The notes under the pieces were generated by a model. That model saw nothing but the letters and a program-made list of their open reading frames with translations, was not told where the DNA came from and ran no database searches. Source: Pseudomonas frederiksbergensis (GTDB lineage: Bacteria > Pseudomonadota > Gammaproteobacteria > Pseudomonadales > Pseudomonadaceae). Taken from it: DNA of 41,449 nucleotides. Below, in pieces: positions 7,153 through 15,935 of this stretch (its first letter is position 1; the number at the start of each line of letters is the position of its first letter). Made by a program: the position numbers and the translations under genes. The stretch spans positions 1 to 41,449 of the forward strand of contig NZ_JAAUOE010000042.1 of the NCBI RefSeq assembly GCF_017114915.1, read 5' to 3'.

Positions 7153-8550
7153 ATGTCCAATCCTCACAGCACGTCCAGCGCAACCACACCCTCGGGACTC
7201 AAACGCGTGGTGGCCGCCGCCATGGCCGGCACTGTCGCCGAGTGGTATGAATTCTTTCTCTACGGCACCGCCTCGGCCTTGGTCTTCGGCCAGCTGTTCT
7301 TCCGCCAGACCGACAGCCCGATTGACGGCATCATCGCCGCCTTCGCCCTGTACGCGGTCGGCTTTCTCGCCCGTCCGTTGGGCGGTCTGGTGTTCGGTCA
7401 CTACGGTGACAAATTCGGCCGCAAGCGCCTGCTGCAACTGAGCCTGGTGGTGGTCGGTGTCACCACGTTCCTGATGGGTTGCCTGCCCGGCTTCGACAGC
7501 ATCGGCTATGCCGCGCCGGTGCTGTTGGTGCTGCTGCGCCTGATCCAGGGCTTTGCCTTCGGTGGCGAATGGGGTGGCGCGATTCTGCTGGTGTCCGAAC
7601 ACTGCCCGGACAATCGTCGGGGGTTCTGGGCCAGCTGGCCGCAAGCCGGGGTGCCGGCCGGCAACCTGGTGGCGACCGTCGCCCTGCTGCTGTTGTCATC
7701 GAACCTGTCGGAACAACAATTCCTCGCCTGGGGCTGGCGCGTGGCGTTCTGGTTTTCGGCGGTGGTGGTGCTGATCGGCTACTGGATTCGCACCAGCGTC
7801 GATGACGCGCCGATTTTCAAGGAGGCCCAGGCCCGGCAAGCGCAGACCAAGCAGCAACAACTGGGCGTGGTGGAAGTGCTGCGTCATCACTGGCGCGCGG
7901 TGCTGGTGGGGATCGGCGCGCGGTTTGCCGAGAACATCCTCTATTACACCGTGGTCACCTTTTCGATCACCTACCTGAAACTGGTGGTGCACAAGGACAC
8001 TTCGGAAATTCTTTTGCTGATGTTCGGCGCGCACTTGCTGCACTTTTTCCTGATCCCGCTGATGGGCTATCTGTCGGATATCGTGGGGCGCAAACCGGTG
8101 TACCTGATCGGCGCGGTGCTCACTGCGTTCTGGGGCTTCATCGGCTTCCCGATGATGGACACCGGCAACAACTGGCTGATCATCGGCGCCATCACCCTGG
8201 GCCTGGCCATCGAGTCGATGACCTATGCGCCCTACTCGGCGCTGATGGCCGAAATGTTCCCGACCCATGTTCGCTACACCGCCCTTTCGCTGTGCTACCA
8301 GGTGGCGCCGATATTCGCCGGATCCCTCGCGCCGCTGATCGCCATCACCCTGCTCAACAAGTACCACAGCTCGACACCGATCGCCTTGTACCTGGTGGGC
8401 GCCGCGCTGATCTCCATCGTGGCCGTCGGCCTGACCCGGGAAACCCGTGGCAAGTCGTTGCATCAGGTGGATGCTGAATCCGCTGCGCGTATTGCTGCTC
8501 TGGATAACGCCGTGCCGGCCGCCGCGCGCCGGGGTGATTCGCTGGCTTGA
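7153..8550 (+). CDS. MHS-family MFS transporter (metabolite:H+ symporter)
   Basis: 465-residue inner-membrane symporter. The MHS signatures are clear: AGTVAEWYEFFLYGTAS near the N-terminus (helix 1), FLARPLGGLVFGHYGDKFGRKR (loop 2-3) and LIQGFAFGGEWGGA (helix 4). Relatives carry proline/betaine (ProP), shikimate or dicarboxylates. AGGA lies about 9 bases before the ATG at 7153. Between the Hyp deaminase candidate and the semialdehyde dehydrogenase, it is probably a second uptake route for hydroxyproline, or an exporter or importer of a related metabolite. Together with the ABC importer at 308-4949, the locus then has two transport systems, perhaps for different isomers or affinities. Confidence 0.9.
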   Translation: MSNPHSTSSATTPSGLKRVVAAAMAGTVAEWYEFFLYGTASALVFGQLFFRQTDSPIDGIIAAFALYAVGFLARPLGGLVFGHYGDKFGRKRLLQLSLVVVGVTTFLMGCLPGFDSIGYAAPVLLVLLRLIQGFAFGGEWGGAILLVSEHCPDNRRGFWASWPQAGVPAGNLVATVALLLLSSNLSEQQFLAWGWRVAFWFSAVVVLIGYWIRTSVDDAPIFKEAQARQAQTKQQQLGVVEVLRHHWRAVLVGIGARFAENILYYTVVTFSITYLKLVVHKDTSEILLLMFGAHLLHFFLIPLMGYLSDIVGRKPVYLIGAVLTAFWGFIGFPMMDTGNNWLIIGAITLGLAIESMTYAPYSALMAEMFPTHVRYTALSLCYQVAPIFAGSLAPLIAITLLNKYHSSTPIALYLVGAALISIVAVGLTRETRGKSLHQVDAESAARIAALDNAVPAAARRGDSLA

Positions 8551-8559
8551 ACCAATACC

Positions 8560-8649
8560 TGTAGGAGCGGGCTTGCCCGCGAAGACGGCGGTACAGTCAA
8601 CATTGATGTCGCCTGACTCACCGCTTTCGCGGGCAAGCCCGCTCCTACA
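8560..8649. repeat. Inverted REP pair (BIME)
   Basis: TGTAGGAGCGGGCTTGCCCGCGAA at the left and its reverse complement ending at 8649, enclosing a 40-50 bp spacer. The spacer is nearly the reverse complement of that in the BIME at 33091-33196. Confidence 0.9.
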
Positions 8650-8687
8650 AAGGCTCCGATTTCAACCTTTTTCGACAGGAGTTTTTT

Positions 8688-10268
8688 ATGCCCCAGATCC
8701 TCGGCCACAACTACATCGGCGGCACCCGCAGCGCCGCTGGCAACATCGCAATGCATAGCCATGACGCCAGTACCGGCGAAGCGCTGCCCTACTCGTTCAT
8801 GCAAGCCACCGCTGAGGAAGTGCACGCCGCCGCCCAAGCTGCCGCGGCGGCCTACCCGGAATTTCGCAATCTGCCGGCGACTCGCCGTGCAGAATTTCTT
8901 GAGGCCATCGCCGCGCAACTGGATGCCCTGGATGACGAATTCGTCAACCGGGTCACCCGCGAAACCGCCTTGCCGACCGCACGCATCCAGGGCGAACGCA
9001 GCCGTACCAGCGGCCAGATGCGCCTGTTCGCTCAGGTGCTGCGTCGGGGCGATTTCTACGGTGCGCGCATCGATCGCGCCTTGCCCGAACGTCAGCCACT
9101 GCCACGGGTCGACGTGCGCCAATACCGGATCGCCGTTGGTCCGGTGGCGGTGTTCGGCGCCAGTAATTTCCCCCTGGCCTTTTCCACCGCCGGCGGTGAC
9201 ACCGCCGCAGCGCTGGCCGCCGGTTGCCCGGTGGTGTTCAAGGCCCACAGCGGCCACATGGCCACCGCCGAACGTGTAGCCAACGCAATCATCCGCGCCG
9301 CCGAGCAAACCGACATGCCTAAAGGCGTGTTCAACATGATCTACGGCGCGGGCGTCGGTGAAGCGCTGGTCAAGCATCCGGCGATCCAGGCCGTCGGTTT
9401 CACCGGCTCGCTCAAGGGCGGTCGCGCCCTCTGTGACATGGCCGCCGCGCGGCCACAACCGATTCCGGTGTTCGCCGAAATGAGCAGCATCAATCCGGTC
9501 ATCGTATTGCCTGAAGCCCTGCTCGCCCGTAGCGAGAAAATCGCCAGCGAACTGGTGGCGTCAGTGGTCCAGGGGTGCGGTCAGTTCTGTACCAATCCGG
9601 GGTTGGTGATCGGCATTCGCTCACCGCAGTTCAGCGCGTTCATCGCGCGGCTCAGTGCCTTGATGGCCGAGCAACCGGCGCAAACCATGCTCAACGCCGG
9701 CACCCTCGGCAGCTACGAAAAAGGTGTGCAGGCCTTGCTCGACCATCCCGGCATAACCCGACTGGCAGGCCAGGACCCACACGGCAATCAAGCACAGCCG
9801 CAACTGTTCAAGGCCGACGTCAGCCTGCTGCTCAAGGGTGACCCGCTGTTGCAGGAAGAAGTGTTCGGCCCGACCACCCTCGTCGTCGAAGTGGCCGACA
9901 AGGCGCAGCTGCAACAGGCACTGCGCAGCCTGCACGGGCAACTCACCACCACCCTGATCGGCGAAGCGCAGGACCTGCACGAACACGCCGACCTGCTGGT
10001 GCTGCTGGAACAAAAGGCCGGCCGGGTGCTGTTCAATGGCTACCCCACCGGCGTTGAAGTGTGTGATGCGATGGTGCATGGCGGCCCTTACCCAGCGACC
10101 TCCGATGCACGTGGCACGTCGGTCGGCAGCCTGGCCATCGAGCGTTTCCTGCGCCCGGTGTGCTACCAGAACTGCCCGGATGCCTTGCTGCCTGACGCCC
10201 TGAAAAACGCCAACCCGCTGGGCATTGCCCGACTGGTCGATGGCAACAGCCACCGCGAACCGGTCTGA
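8688..10268 (+). CDS. Aldehyde dehydrogenase, probable 2-oxoglutarate semialdehyde dehydrogenase
   Basis: 526-residue NAD(P)-dependent aldehyde dehydrogenase. Seen: oxyanion Asn160 in GASNFP, cofactor Lys185 (VFKAH), FTGS at 238-241, general-base Glu264 (AEMSSINP) and nucleophile Cys301 (GCGQFCTNPG). The length and these motifs match the alpha-ketoglutaric semialdehyde dehydrogenase class found in hydroxyproline and sugar-acid pathways. It would oxidise the semialdehyde made by the DapA-family enzyme to 2-oxoglutarate, entering the TCA cycle. A GACAGGAG ribosome site precedes the ATG. A BIME separates it from the MFS gene, so it may be transcribed from upstream or from its own promoter. Another aldehyde substrate cannot be excluded from sequence alone. 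Confidence 0.87.
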   Translation: MPQILGHNYIGGTRSAAGNIAMHSHDASTGEALPYSFMQATAEEVHAAAQAAAAAYPEFRNLPATRRAEFLEAIAAQLDALDDEFVNRVTRETALPTARIQGERSRTSGQMRLFAQVLRRGDFYGARIDRALPERQPLPRVDVRQYRIAVGPVAVFGASNFPLAFSTAGGDTAAALAAGCPVVFKAHSGHMATAERVANAIIRAAEQTDMPKGVFNMIYGAGVGEALVKHPAIQAVGFTGSLKGGRALCDMAAARPQPIPVFAEMSSINPVIVLPEALLARSEKIASELVASVVQGCGQFCTNPGLVIGIRSPQFSAFIARLSALMAEQPAQTMLNAGTLGSYEKGVQALLDHPGITRLAGQDPHGNQAQPQLFKADVSLLLKGDPLLQEEVFGPTTLVVEVADKAQLQQALRSLHGQLTTTLIGEAQDLHEHADLLVLLEQKAGRVLFNGYPTGVEVCDAMVHGGPYPATSDARGTSVGSLAIERFLRPVCYQNCPDALLPDALKNANPLGIARLVDGNSHREPV

Positions 10269-10280
10269 CACCACAACCTC

Positions 10281-10476
10281 CTGTAGGAGCTGGCTTGCCA
10301 GCGAAGGCGGCCTTGAGCCTTGCGGTGGCAATGAAAACGCCTTCGCCGGCAAGCCGGCTCCTACAGGTTCGGGATTTCCACGATCTGGCTGTGTAGGAGC
10401 TGGCTTGCCAGCGAAGGCGGCCTTGAGCCTTGCAGTGCCTATGAAAAGGCCTTCGCGGGCAAGCCCGCTCCTACAG
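10281..10476. repeat. Two tandem BIMEs between convergent genes
   Basis: Two inverted REP pairs, 10281-10366 and 10391-10476. Their left halves are identical over more than 40 bases, including the spacer start, while the right halves differ (GCCGGCAAGCCGGC versus GCGGGCAAGCCCGC). This suggests a recent tandem duplication with a compensated stem change. They lie between convergent genes and may also end transcription from both sides. Confidence 0.9.
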
Positions 10477-10490
10477 GATTTTCATCGCAT

Positions 10491-11498
10491 TCAAGCCAGC
10501 AGTGCTTTCAGGTCGTTGTACAGCGCCTCGGGAATCTGCACGCCTTCCACCACACTGCATGCCCGCGCCGCATAACGCCGTTGCGACGGCAAGCGTGCCC
10601 CCTGCCCTTCAATCCCCTGAAACAACACTTCGGCCCGGGCCAAATGTTCCTCGGTGGCCTCCCCCAGAAAACGCCGCGGATCCAGCGCGATGATCAACTC
10701 GCCATGGTACGGCGATGACTTGCTGCCCGCGTCGTAAGCCAGTGACTCGGCGCTGGTCAGGTCACCGATCAAAGGCCCGGCAATCAACTCCACCATTGCC
10801 GCCAGCGCCGAGCCCTTGTGCCCACCGAACGTCAGCATCGCGCCGCCGTCGAGCACCACCTTGGCATCGGTGCTTGGCTGCCCGTCAGCATCCACGCCCC
10901 ACCCCTCGGGAATCGCCTTGCCGGCACGCCGATGCAACTCGATATCGCCACGGGCAATCGCACTGGTGGCGAAGTCGAACACAAACGGATCCTGCTCCGC
11001 ACGCGGCCAGCCAAAGGCAATGGGATTGGTGCCGAACACCGGCACCCGTCCCCCGGCCGGTGCCACCCAGGCATGGCTCGGATTACACGCCAGCGCCACC
11101 AAACCAACTGCGGTCAACTGCTCGATCTCCACCCACAGCGCCGAAAAATGCACACAGTGGTTAATCGCCAACGCCGCAATCCCGTTGGCCCGGGTTTTCT
11201 CCAGCAGTAACGGCAGACCCGCCTGGAACGCCAATTGCGAGAAGCCACCCCCGGCATCCACCCGCACAATCGACGGCGCCTGGTCGATCACCCGTGGCTG
11301 GGCATCGGCCGACACCTTGCCGGCCCGCAGGGAATTCACGCAGCCCAGAATCCGGTACAAGCCGTGGGAGGCACAGCCATCGCGCTCGCCGGCGATCACC
11401 GTCGCCGCCACCGCTTGCGCATGGGCCAGATTAAAACCGTTGTGCAACAGGATCGATTCGGCCAGTTCACGGGCTTGAATCAGGGTCAATCGGATCAT
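10491..11498 (-). CDS. dpkA: LDH2/MDH2-family reductase, probable delta1-pyrroline-2-carboxylate / delta1-piperideine-2-carboxylate reductase
   Basis: 335-residue NAD(P)H oxidoreductase of the malate/L-lactate dehydrogenase 2 family, to which DpkA imine reductases belong. Visible: DGCASHGLYRI at 40-50 (SHG motif), NHCVHFSAL, FGTNPIAFGWP, FDFATS and GGHKGSALAAMVEL. The start MIRLTLIQ (11498) is chosen because AAGGAG lies 6 bases upstream; an ATG two codons earlier abuts that site. DpkA-type enzymes reduce pyrroline-2-carboxylate to L-proline, exactly the step needed after the AcnX dehydratase at 1137. It is convergent to the aldehyde dehydrogenase and has its own promoter region (11499-11601). 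A ureidoglycolate or malate dehydrogenase role is the main alternative, less likely here. Confidence 0.82.
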   Translation of the reverse strand: MIRLTLIQARELAESILLHNGFNLAHAQAVAATVIAGERDGCASHGLYRILGCVNSLRAGKVSADAQPRVIDQAPSIVRVDAGGGFSQLAFQAGLPLLLEKTRANGIAALAINHCVHFSALWVEIEQLTAVGLVALACNPSHAWVAPAGGRVPVFGTNPIAFGWPRAEQDPFVFDFATSAIARGDIELHRRAGKAIPEGWGVDADGQPSTDAKVVLDGGAMLTFGGHKGSALAAMVELIAGPLIGDLTSAESLAYDAGSKSSPYHGELIIALDPRRFLGEATEEHLARAEVLFQGIEGQGARLPSQRRYAARACSVVEGVQIPEALYNDLKALLA

Positions 11499-11601
11499 GC
11501 TCATCTCCTTGGACAGACCGCTCAGCGTGGTCGATCCAAGGGGATGTGGCTTGATCGGTTTGGAGACGGAGGGTGACGAAATTGGCACAGTGCCCTTTCG
11601 A

Positions 11602-13380
11602 TCAGAACTGCGCTGCATCCAGTTTAAAGAGGCATTCGCTACCGGCCCTGACCGATGCACTCAGCGAGTGGATGCGCGGCAGCAGACGGGCGAAGTAGAA
11701 GCGCGCGGTGGCCAGTTTGCTGGCATAGAAAGCGTCCTTGGAATGCGTGCTCATGGCCGCCTTGGCCATTCGCGCCCACATGTAGGCGTACGCGGTGTAG
11801 CCGAACACGTGCAGGTACTCGACCGAGGCCGCGCCGATTTCATTCGGGTTGCTCTGGGCTCGATCCAGCAGCCACGCGGTCAGTTCGTCAAGGGTGTCCA
11901 TGGCGGCGTTCAACGGTTTGGTGAACTCACCCAGGTCAGCGCAGGCGTTGGCGGTGAAGTGGCGAATTTCGGCAGCGAACAAGCGGTAGAGCGCCCCGCC
12001 GCTGCCGACGATTTTGCGCCCGGCCAGGTCCAGTGACTGAATGCCGTTGGTGCCTTCGTAGATCTGAGTGATGCGCACATCGCGAACCAGTTGCTCCTGG
12101 CCCCATTCGCGGATGTAACCGTGGCCGCCGAAGATCTGCTGACCGTGCACCGTGGTTTCCAGCCCCATGTCGGTGAGGAACGCCTTGGCCACCGGGGTCA
12201 GCAGCGACACCAGTTCCTGGGCGCGGGTGCGAGTTGCCGCGTCATCGCTGTACTTGGCGGTATCCAGTTGCAGGGCCACGTAGCTTGAAAACGCCCGTCC
12301 GCCTTCGTTCAAGGCCTTCATGGTCAACAGCATCCGCCGTACATCCGGATGCACGATGATCGGATCGGCAGACTTGTCCTTGTGCTGCGCGCCCGTCGGC
12401 GAACGGCTTTGCAGACGGTCACGGGCGTATGCGACGGCGTTCTGGTACGAGCGCTCACCCAACGCCAGGCCCTGGATGCCCACGCCCAGGCGTTCGTAGT
12501 TCATCATGGTGAACATCGCCGCCAGCCCCTTGTTCGGCGCATCGACGATCCAGCCAGTGGCGCCGTCAAAGTTCATCACGCAGGTCGCGGACGCCTTGAT
12601 GCCCATCTTGTGCTCGATCGAACCACAGGACAGCGCATTGCGTTCACCCAGCGAGCCATCGGCATTCACCAGCACCTTGGGCACCAGGAACAGTGAAATG
12701 CCCTTGGGGCCGGCGGGTGCATCGGGCAGTCTGGCCAGCACCAGGTGAATGATGTTTTCGGTCAGGTCGTGCTCGCCGCCGGTGATGAAAATCTTGCTGC
12801 CGCTGATCTTGAAACTGCCGTCGGCCTGAGGCTCGGCGCGAGTGCGAATCAGGCCAAGGTCCGTGCCGGCATGGGCCTCGGTCAGGCACATGGAACCGGT
12901 CCAGGTGCCGGCATACATGTTCGGCAGATAGCGTTCCTTGAGTTCCTGGCTGGCGTGGGCATTGATCGACAGGCACGCCCCGGCGGTCAGCATCGGATAC
13001 AGGCCGAACGACAGACTCGCCGAGTTGACCATCTCCTCGACCTGAGCCGAAATCGCCTTGGGCATGCCCATGCCACCGAACTGTGGGTCACCGCCGACAC
13101 CCACCCAACCGCCTGCGGCGAACGCTTGGTAAGCCGCGACGAAACCTTCGGGAGCGATAACGATGCCATTGCTCCAGGTGCACCCTTGTTCGTCGCTGCT
13201 GCGGTTCAGCGGCGCGACCACCTCGGCGCTGATCTTGCCAGCCTCTTCAAGAATCGCGGCGGCCGTTTCTTCATCGATCACCTCGGCCAGGCCAGGCAAT
13301 TGGGCCCAGAGCCGGGGCACCTGGAAGACTTCGTTGAGTACGAAGCGCATGTCGCGCAAAGGAGCTTTGTAATCAGACAT
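11602..13380 (-). CDS. Acyl-CoA dehydrogenase of the long (about 590 aa) DmdC-like class
   Basis: 592-residue FAD-dependent acyl-CoA dehydrogenase, longer than ordinary 380-residue members because of N- and C-terminal extensions. The FAD/substrate core is visible (SMCLTEAHAGTDLG, ISGSKIFITGGEHDL), as is the YEGTNGIQSLDLAGRK segment typical of the family. DmdC (3-methylmercaptopropionyl-CoA dehydrogenase) shares this architecture, but many relatives act on other acyl-CoAs, so the substrate is unknown. It is last in the leftward cluster DUF1302, DUF1329, YCF48, RND, starting 7 bp after the RND stop. Being cytoplasmic while its partners are in the envelope, it probably begins degradation of whatever acyl compound they handle. 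Confidence 0.88.
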   Translation of the reverse strand: MSDYKAPLRDMRFVLNEVFQVPRLWAQLPGLAEVIDEETAAAILEEAGKISAEVVAPLNRSSDEQGCTWSNGIVIAPEGFVAAYQAFAAGGWVGVGGDPQFGGMGMPKAISAQVEEMVNSASLSFGLYPMLTAGACLSINAHASQELKERYLPNMYAGTWTGSMCLTEAHAGTDLGLIRTRAEPQADGSFKISGSKIFITGGEHDLTENIIHLVLARLPDAPAGPKGISLFLVPKVLVNADGSLGERNALSCGSIEHKMGIKASATCVMNFDGATGWIVDAPNKGLAAMFTMMNYERLGVGIQGLALGERSYQNAVAYARDRLQSRSPTGAQHKDKSADPIIVHPDVRRMLLTMKALNEGGRAFSSYVALQLDTAKYSDDAATRTRAQELVSLLTPVAKAFLTDMGLETTVHGQQIFGGHGYIREWGQEQLVRDVRITQIYEGTNGIQSLDLAGRKIVGSGGALYRLFAAEIRHFTANACADLGEFTKPLNAAMDTLDELTAWLLDRAQSNPNEIGAASVEYLHVFGYTAYAYMWARMAKAAMSTHSKDAFYASKLATARFYFARLLPRIHSLSASVRAGSECLFKLDAAQF

Positions 13381-13387
13381 AGTTGGC

Positions 13388-15904
13388 TTACTCGGAAGTG
13401 GTCAGGGCATGCGGCACGCCCTGACGTTGGGATGTATCGGTTTCAGCGGTTTGCGCCACATCAGCTTGCGCAACGGGATGACGCAGCAAGAAGTACGACA
13501 GGGCCGGGATCAGGATCAGCGCACCGAGCATGTTCCACAGGAACATGAAGGTCAGCAGGATGCCCATGTCAGCCTGGAACTTGATCGGCGACCAGACCCA
13601 GCACACCACGCCCGCCGCCAGGGTGATGCCCACCAGGCCCACCACCCGGCCGGTAAACGACACGGCGCTGCGGTAAGCCTGACTCAGCGGCAGGCCCTGG
13701 CGCTGGTAATGCAACTGCACGCTGAGCAGGTACAAGGCGTAGTCCACGCCGATGCCCACGCCCAAGGCGATCACTGGCAGGGTCGCAACCTTCACGCCAA
13801 TGCCCATGGCCACCATCAACGCCTCGCACAGGATCGAGGTCAGGACCAATGGCAACAGGGCGACCAGGGTGGCGCGCCAACTGCGGAAGGTGATCAGACA
13901 GAACAGCGTCACCGCCGCATAGACGTAAAGCAGCATGGTGCGATTGGCCTCGCGCACCACAATGTTGGTCGCCGCCTCAATCCCGGCCGACCCGGCCGCG
14001 AGCAGGAACTGGCGATCTTCGCTGTTGTTGTCCCGGGCGAATTGTTCGGCGATGCCCACCACGGCATCCAGGGTCTCGGCCTTGTGGTCCTTGAGGAAGG
14101 TGATCACCGGCATCAGCGAACAATCGGTGTTGAACAACTCCGGGGAGTTGACCGAGGCTTGCTGCGCCGCGTAGTTCAGCACGTCCTGATTGCGCTGGAT
14201 GCTGTTGAGCTTGGGGTTGCCTTCATAAGTGCCGGCGGTGATCTGGCGCACCGCGTTGACCAACGAAGCGGTCGCCTGTACGCCCGGATACTGCTGCAGC
14301 TCCCACGCCAGACGGTCGGCGAGGACCAGCGTCTTGTAGTTCAAGCAGCCTTCCGGCGCGGTCTTGATCATCACCGCGAACAGGTCGCTGGACAGCGCGT
14401 AGTGGCTGGTGATGTAGGCGTTGTCACGGTTATAGCGAGAGTCGGCGCGCAACTCCGGTGCGCCACTTTCCAGGTCGCCGATCTTCAGCTGCAGGCTGAC
14501 CATGAAGCCGCCGATGCCCATCAGTACCGCGACCAACACCGCCCCGGTGGCCCATTTGGCGGTGGTGAAGCGGTCGAGCAAGTCCCACAGTTTGCCGAAG
14601 CCTTTGTGCCCTTCGGCGCGCGTGTCGATGTTCAGCGCTCGCTCGGCCGCCTTGGTGCCGACGCCGACATAAGACAGCGCCACCGGCATCAGCAATAGCG
14701 AAGTGAAAATCAGCACCGCCACACCGATACTGGCGGTGATCGCCAGGTCGCGAATCACCGGAATGTCGATCAGCATCAGCACCGCGAACCCGACGGCGTC
14801 GGCCAACAGCGCGGTAACGCCGGCAATGAACAGGCGGCGGAAGGTGTAGCGTGCGGCGATCAGTTTGTGGGTGCCACGGGCGATGTCTTGCATGATGCCG
14901 TTCATTTTCTGCGCCGCGTGGGACACACCGATGGCGAAGATCAGGAAAGGCACGAGCACCGAGTACGGGTCGATGGCATAGCCGAGCCAAGCGACGATGC
15001 CCAACTGCCAGACCACCGCGATCAGCGAGCAGCCGACCACCAGCAAGGTGCTGCGCACGCATCGGGTGTAGGCGTAAATGATGATCAGCGAAGTGACGAC
15101 GGCCAGGGCGAAGAACATCATCACCTGGATCAGGCCGTCGATCAGGTCGCCCATCAGTTTGGCGAAACCGATCACCCGGACTTTGTACGGGCCCTTGCCC
15201 TCCTCCCCGGCCTTGCGTGCAGCGCTGTCACCCGCAAACTCGATCTGGTCGCGCAACTGCTCTTCGAGCATCTGCGAAAAGGCGTGGTAGTCGATGGGCT
15301 GACCGCTGGCCGTGGCCTTGTCCAGCAGCGGCACGATCAGCATGCTCGATTTGTAGTCGCTGGCCACCAGACTGCCAACGATACCGGCGCGGGAAATGTT
15401 CTGGCGCAGCTGTTCTATTTCTGCCGGCTTGCCCTGGTAGGTATCGGGCATCACCGGGCCGCCCTGGAAACCTTCCTCGGTGACTTCGGTCCAGCGCACC
15501 GCCGGGCTCCACAACGACTTCATCCAGGCACGGTCGACCCCCTCGGCAAGGAACAACCGGTCGTTGACCTGTTTGAGCACGTCCAGGTAACCGGGGTCGA
15601 AAATATCGCCCTGAGTGTTCTCCACCACCACCCGTACCGAGTTACCCAAACCGCGCAGCGACTGGCGGTTTTCCAGGAAGTTCTGGATGTACGGCTGGCT
15701 CTGCGGAATCATCTTTTCGAAGCTTGGACGCAGCTCCAGGCGAGTCGCGGCCATGTAGCCTAACATCAGGGTGACCAGCGCCATCAGCAGCATGAACAGC
15801 GGACGGTAGTTGAACACCAGCCGCTCCAGCCGATTGCCGGAATGGCGGTCGAAATCCCGCAGATCGCGGATCACCGGCATGGTTTCTTGTTTGGTATGGC
15901 CCAT
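13388..15904 (-). CDS. RND/MMPL-family transporter
   Basis: 838-residue inner-membrane protein with the duplicated RND layout: one N-terminal helix (PLFMLLMALVTLMLGYMAA), a large periplasmic domain, a block of five or six helices, then the whole pattern again, ending in about five helices. It is shorter than tripartite drug pumps (about 1,040 residues) and matches the MMPL/HAE3-like group linked to lipid or hydrophobic-molecule transport. The ATG at 15904 (MGHTKQETMPVIRD) is chosen; longer in-frame starts would run towards the YCF48 gene, and MPVIRD eight codons on is another option. Its place between the YCF48 propeller and the acyl-CoA dehydrogenase, with DUF1302/DUF1329 upstream, suggests trans-envelope traffic of a hydrophobic substrate. 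Confidence 0.88.
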   Translation of the reverse strand: MGHTKQETMPVIRDLRDFDRHSGNRLERLVFNYRPLFMLLMALVTLMLGYMAATRLELRPSFEKMIPQSQPYIQNFLENRQSLRGLGNSVRVVVENTQGDIFDPGYLDVLKQVNDRLFLAEGVDRAWMKSLWSPAVRWTEVTEEGFQGGPVMPDTYQGKPAEIEQLRQNISRAGIVGSLVASDYKSSMLIVPLLDKATASGQPIDYHAFSQMLEEQLRDQIEFAGDSAARKAGEEGKGPYKVRVIGFAKLMGDLIDGLIQVMMFFALAVVTSLIIIYAYTRCVRSTLLVVGCSLIAVVWQLGIVAWLGYAIDPYSVLVPFLIFAIGVSHAAQKMNGIMQDIARGTHKLIAARYTFRRLFIAGVTALLADAVGFAVLMLIDIPVIRDLAITASIGVAVLIFTSLLLMPVALSYVGVGTKAAERALNIDTRAEGHKGFGKLWDLLDRFTTAKWATGAVLVAVLMGIGGFMVSLQLKIGDLESGAPELRADSRYNRDNAYITSHYALSSDLFAVMIKTAPEGCLNYKTLVLADRLAWELQQYPGVQATASLVNAVRQITAGTYEGNPKLNSIQRNQDVLNYAAQQASVNSPELFNTDCSLMPVITFLKDHKAETLDAVVGIAEQFARDNNSEDRQFLLAAGSAGIEAATNIVVREANRTMLLYVYAAVTLFCLITFRSWRATLVALLPLVLTSILCEALMVAMGIGVKVATLPVIALGVGIGVDYALYLLSVQLHYQRQGLPLSQAYRSAVSFTGRVVGLVGITLAAGVVCWVWSPIKFQADMGILLTFMFLWNMLGALILIPALSYFLLRHPVAQADVAQTAETDTSQRQGVPHALTTSE

Positions 15905-15935
15905 GTCTGGGTTCTCGCTCCAAGTGTTCGAGGGC

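Noticed and set aside
13409..14698. Long plus-strand frame opposite the RND gene (also 19223-20530 and 27341-28705)
   Set aside because: These are His/Gln/Arg-rich complements of high-GC genes with no signal, domain or ribosome site of their own.
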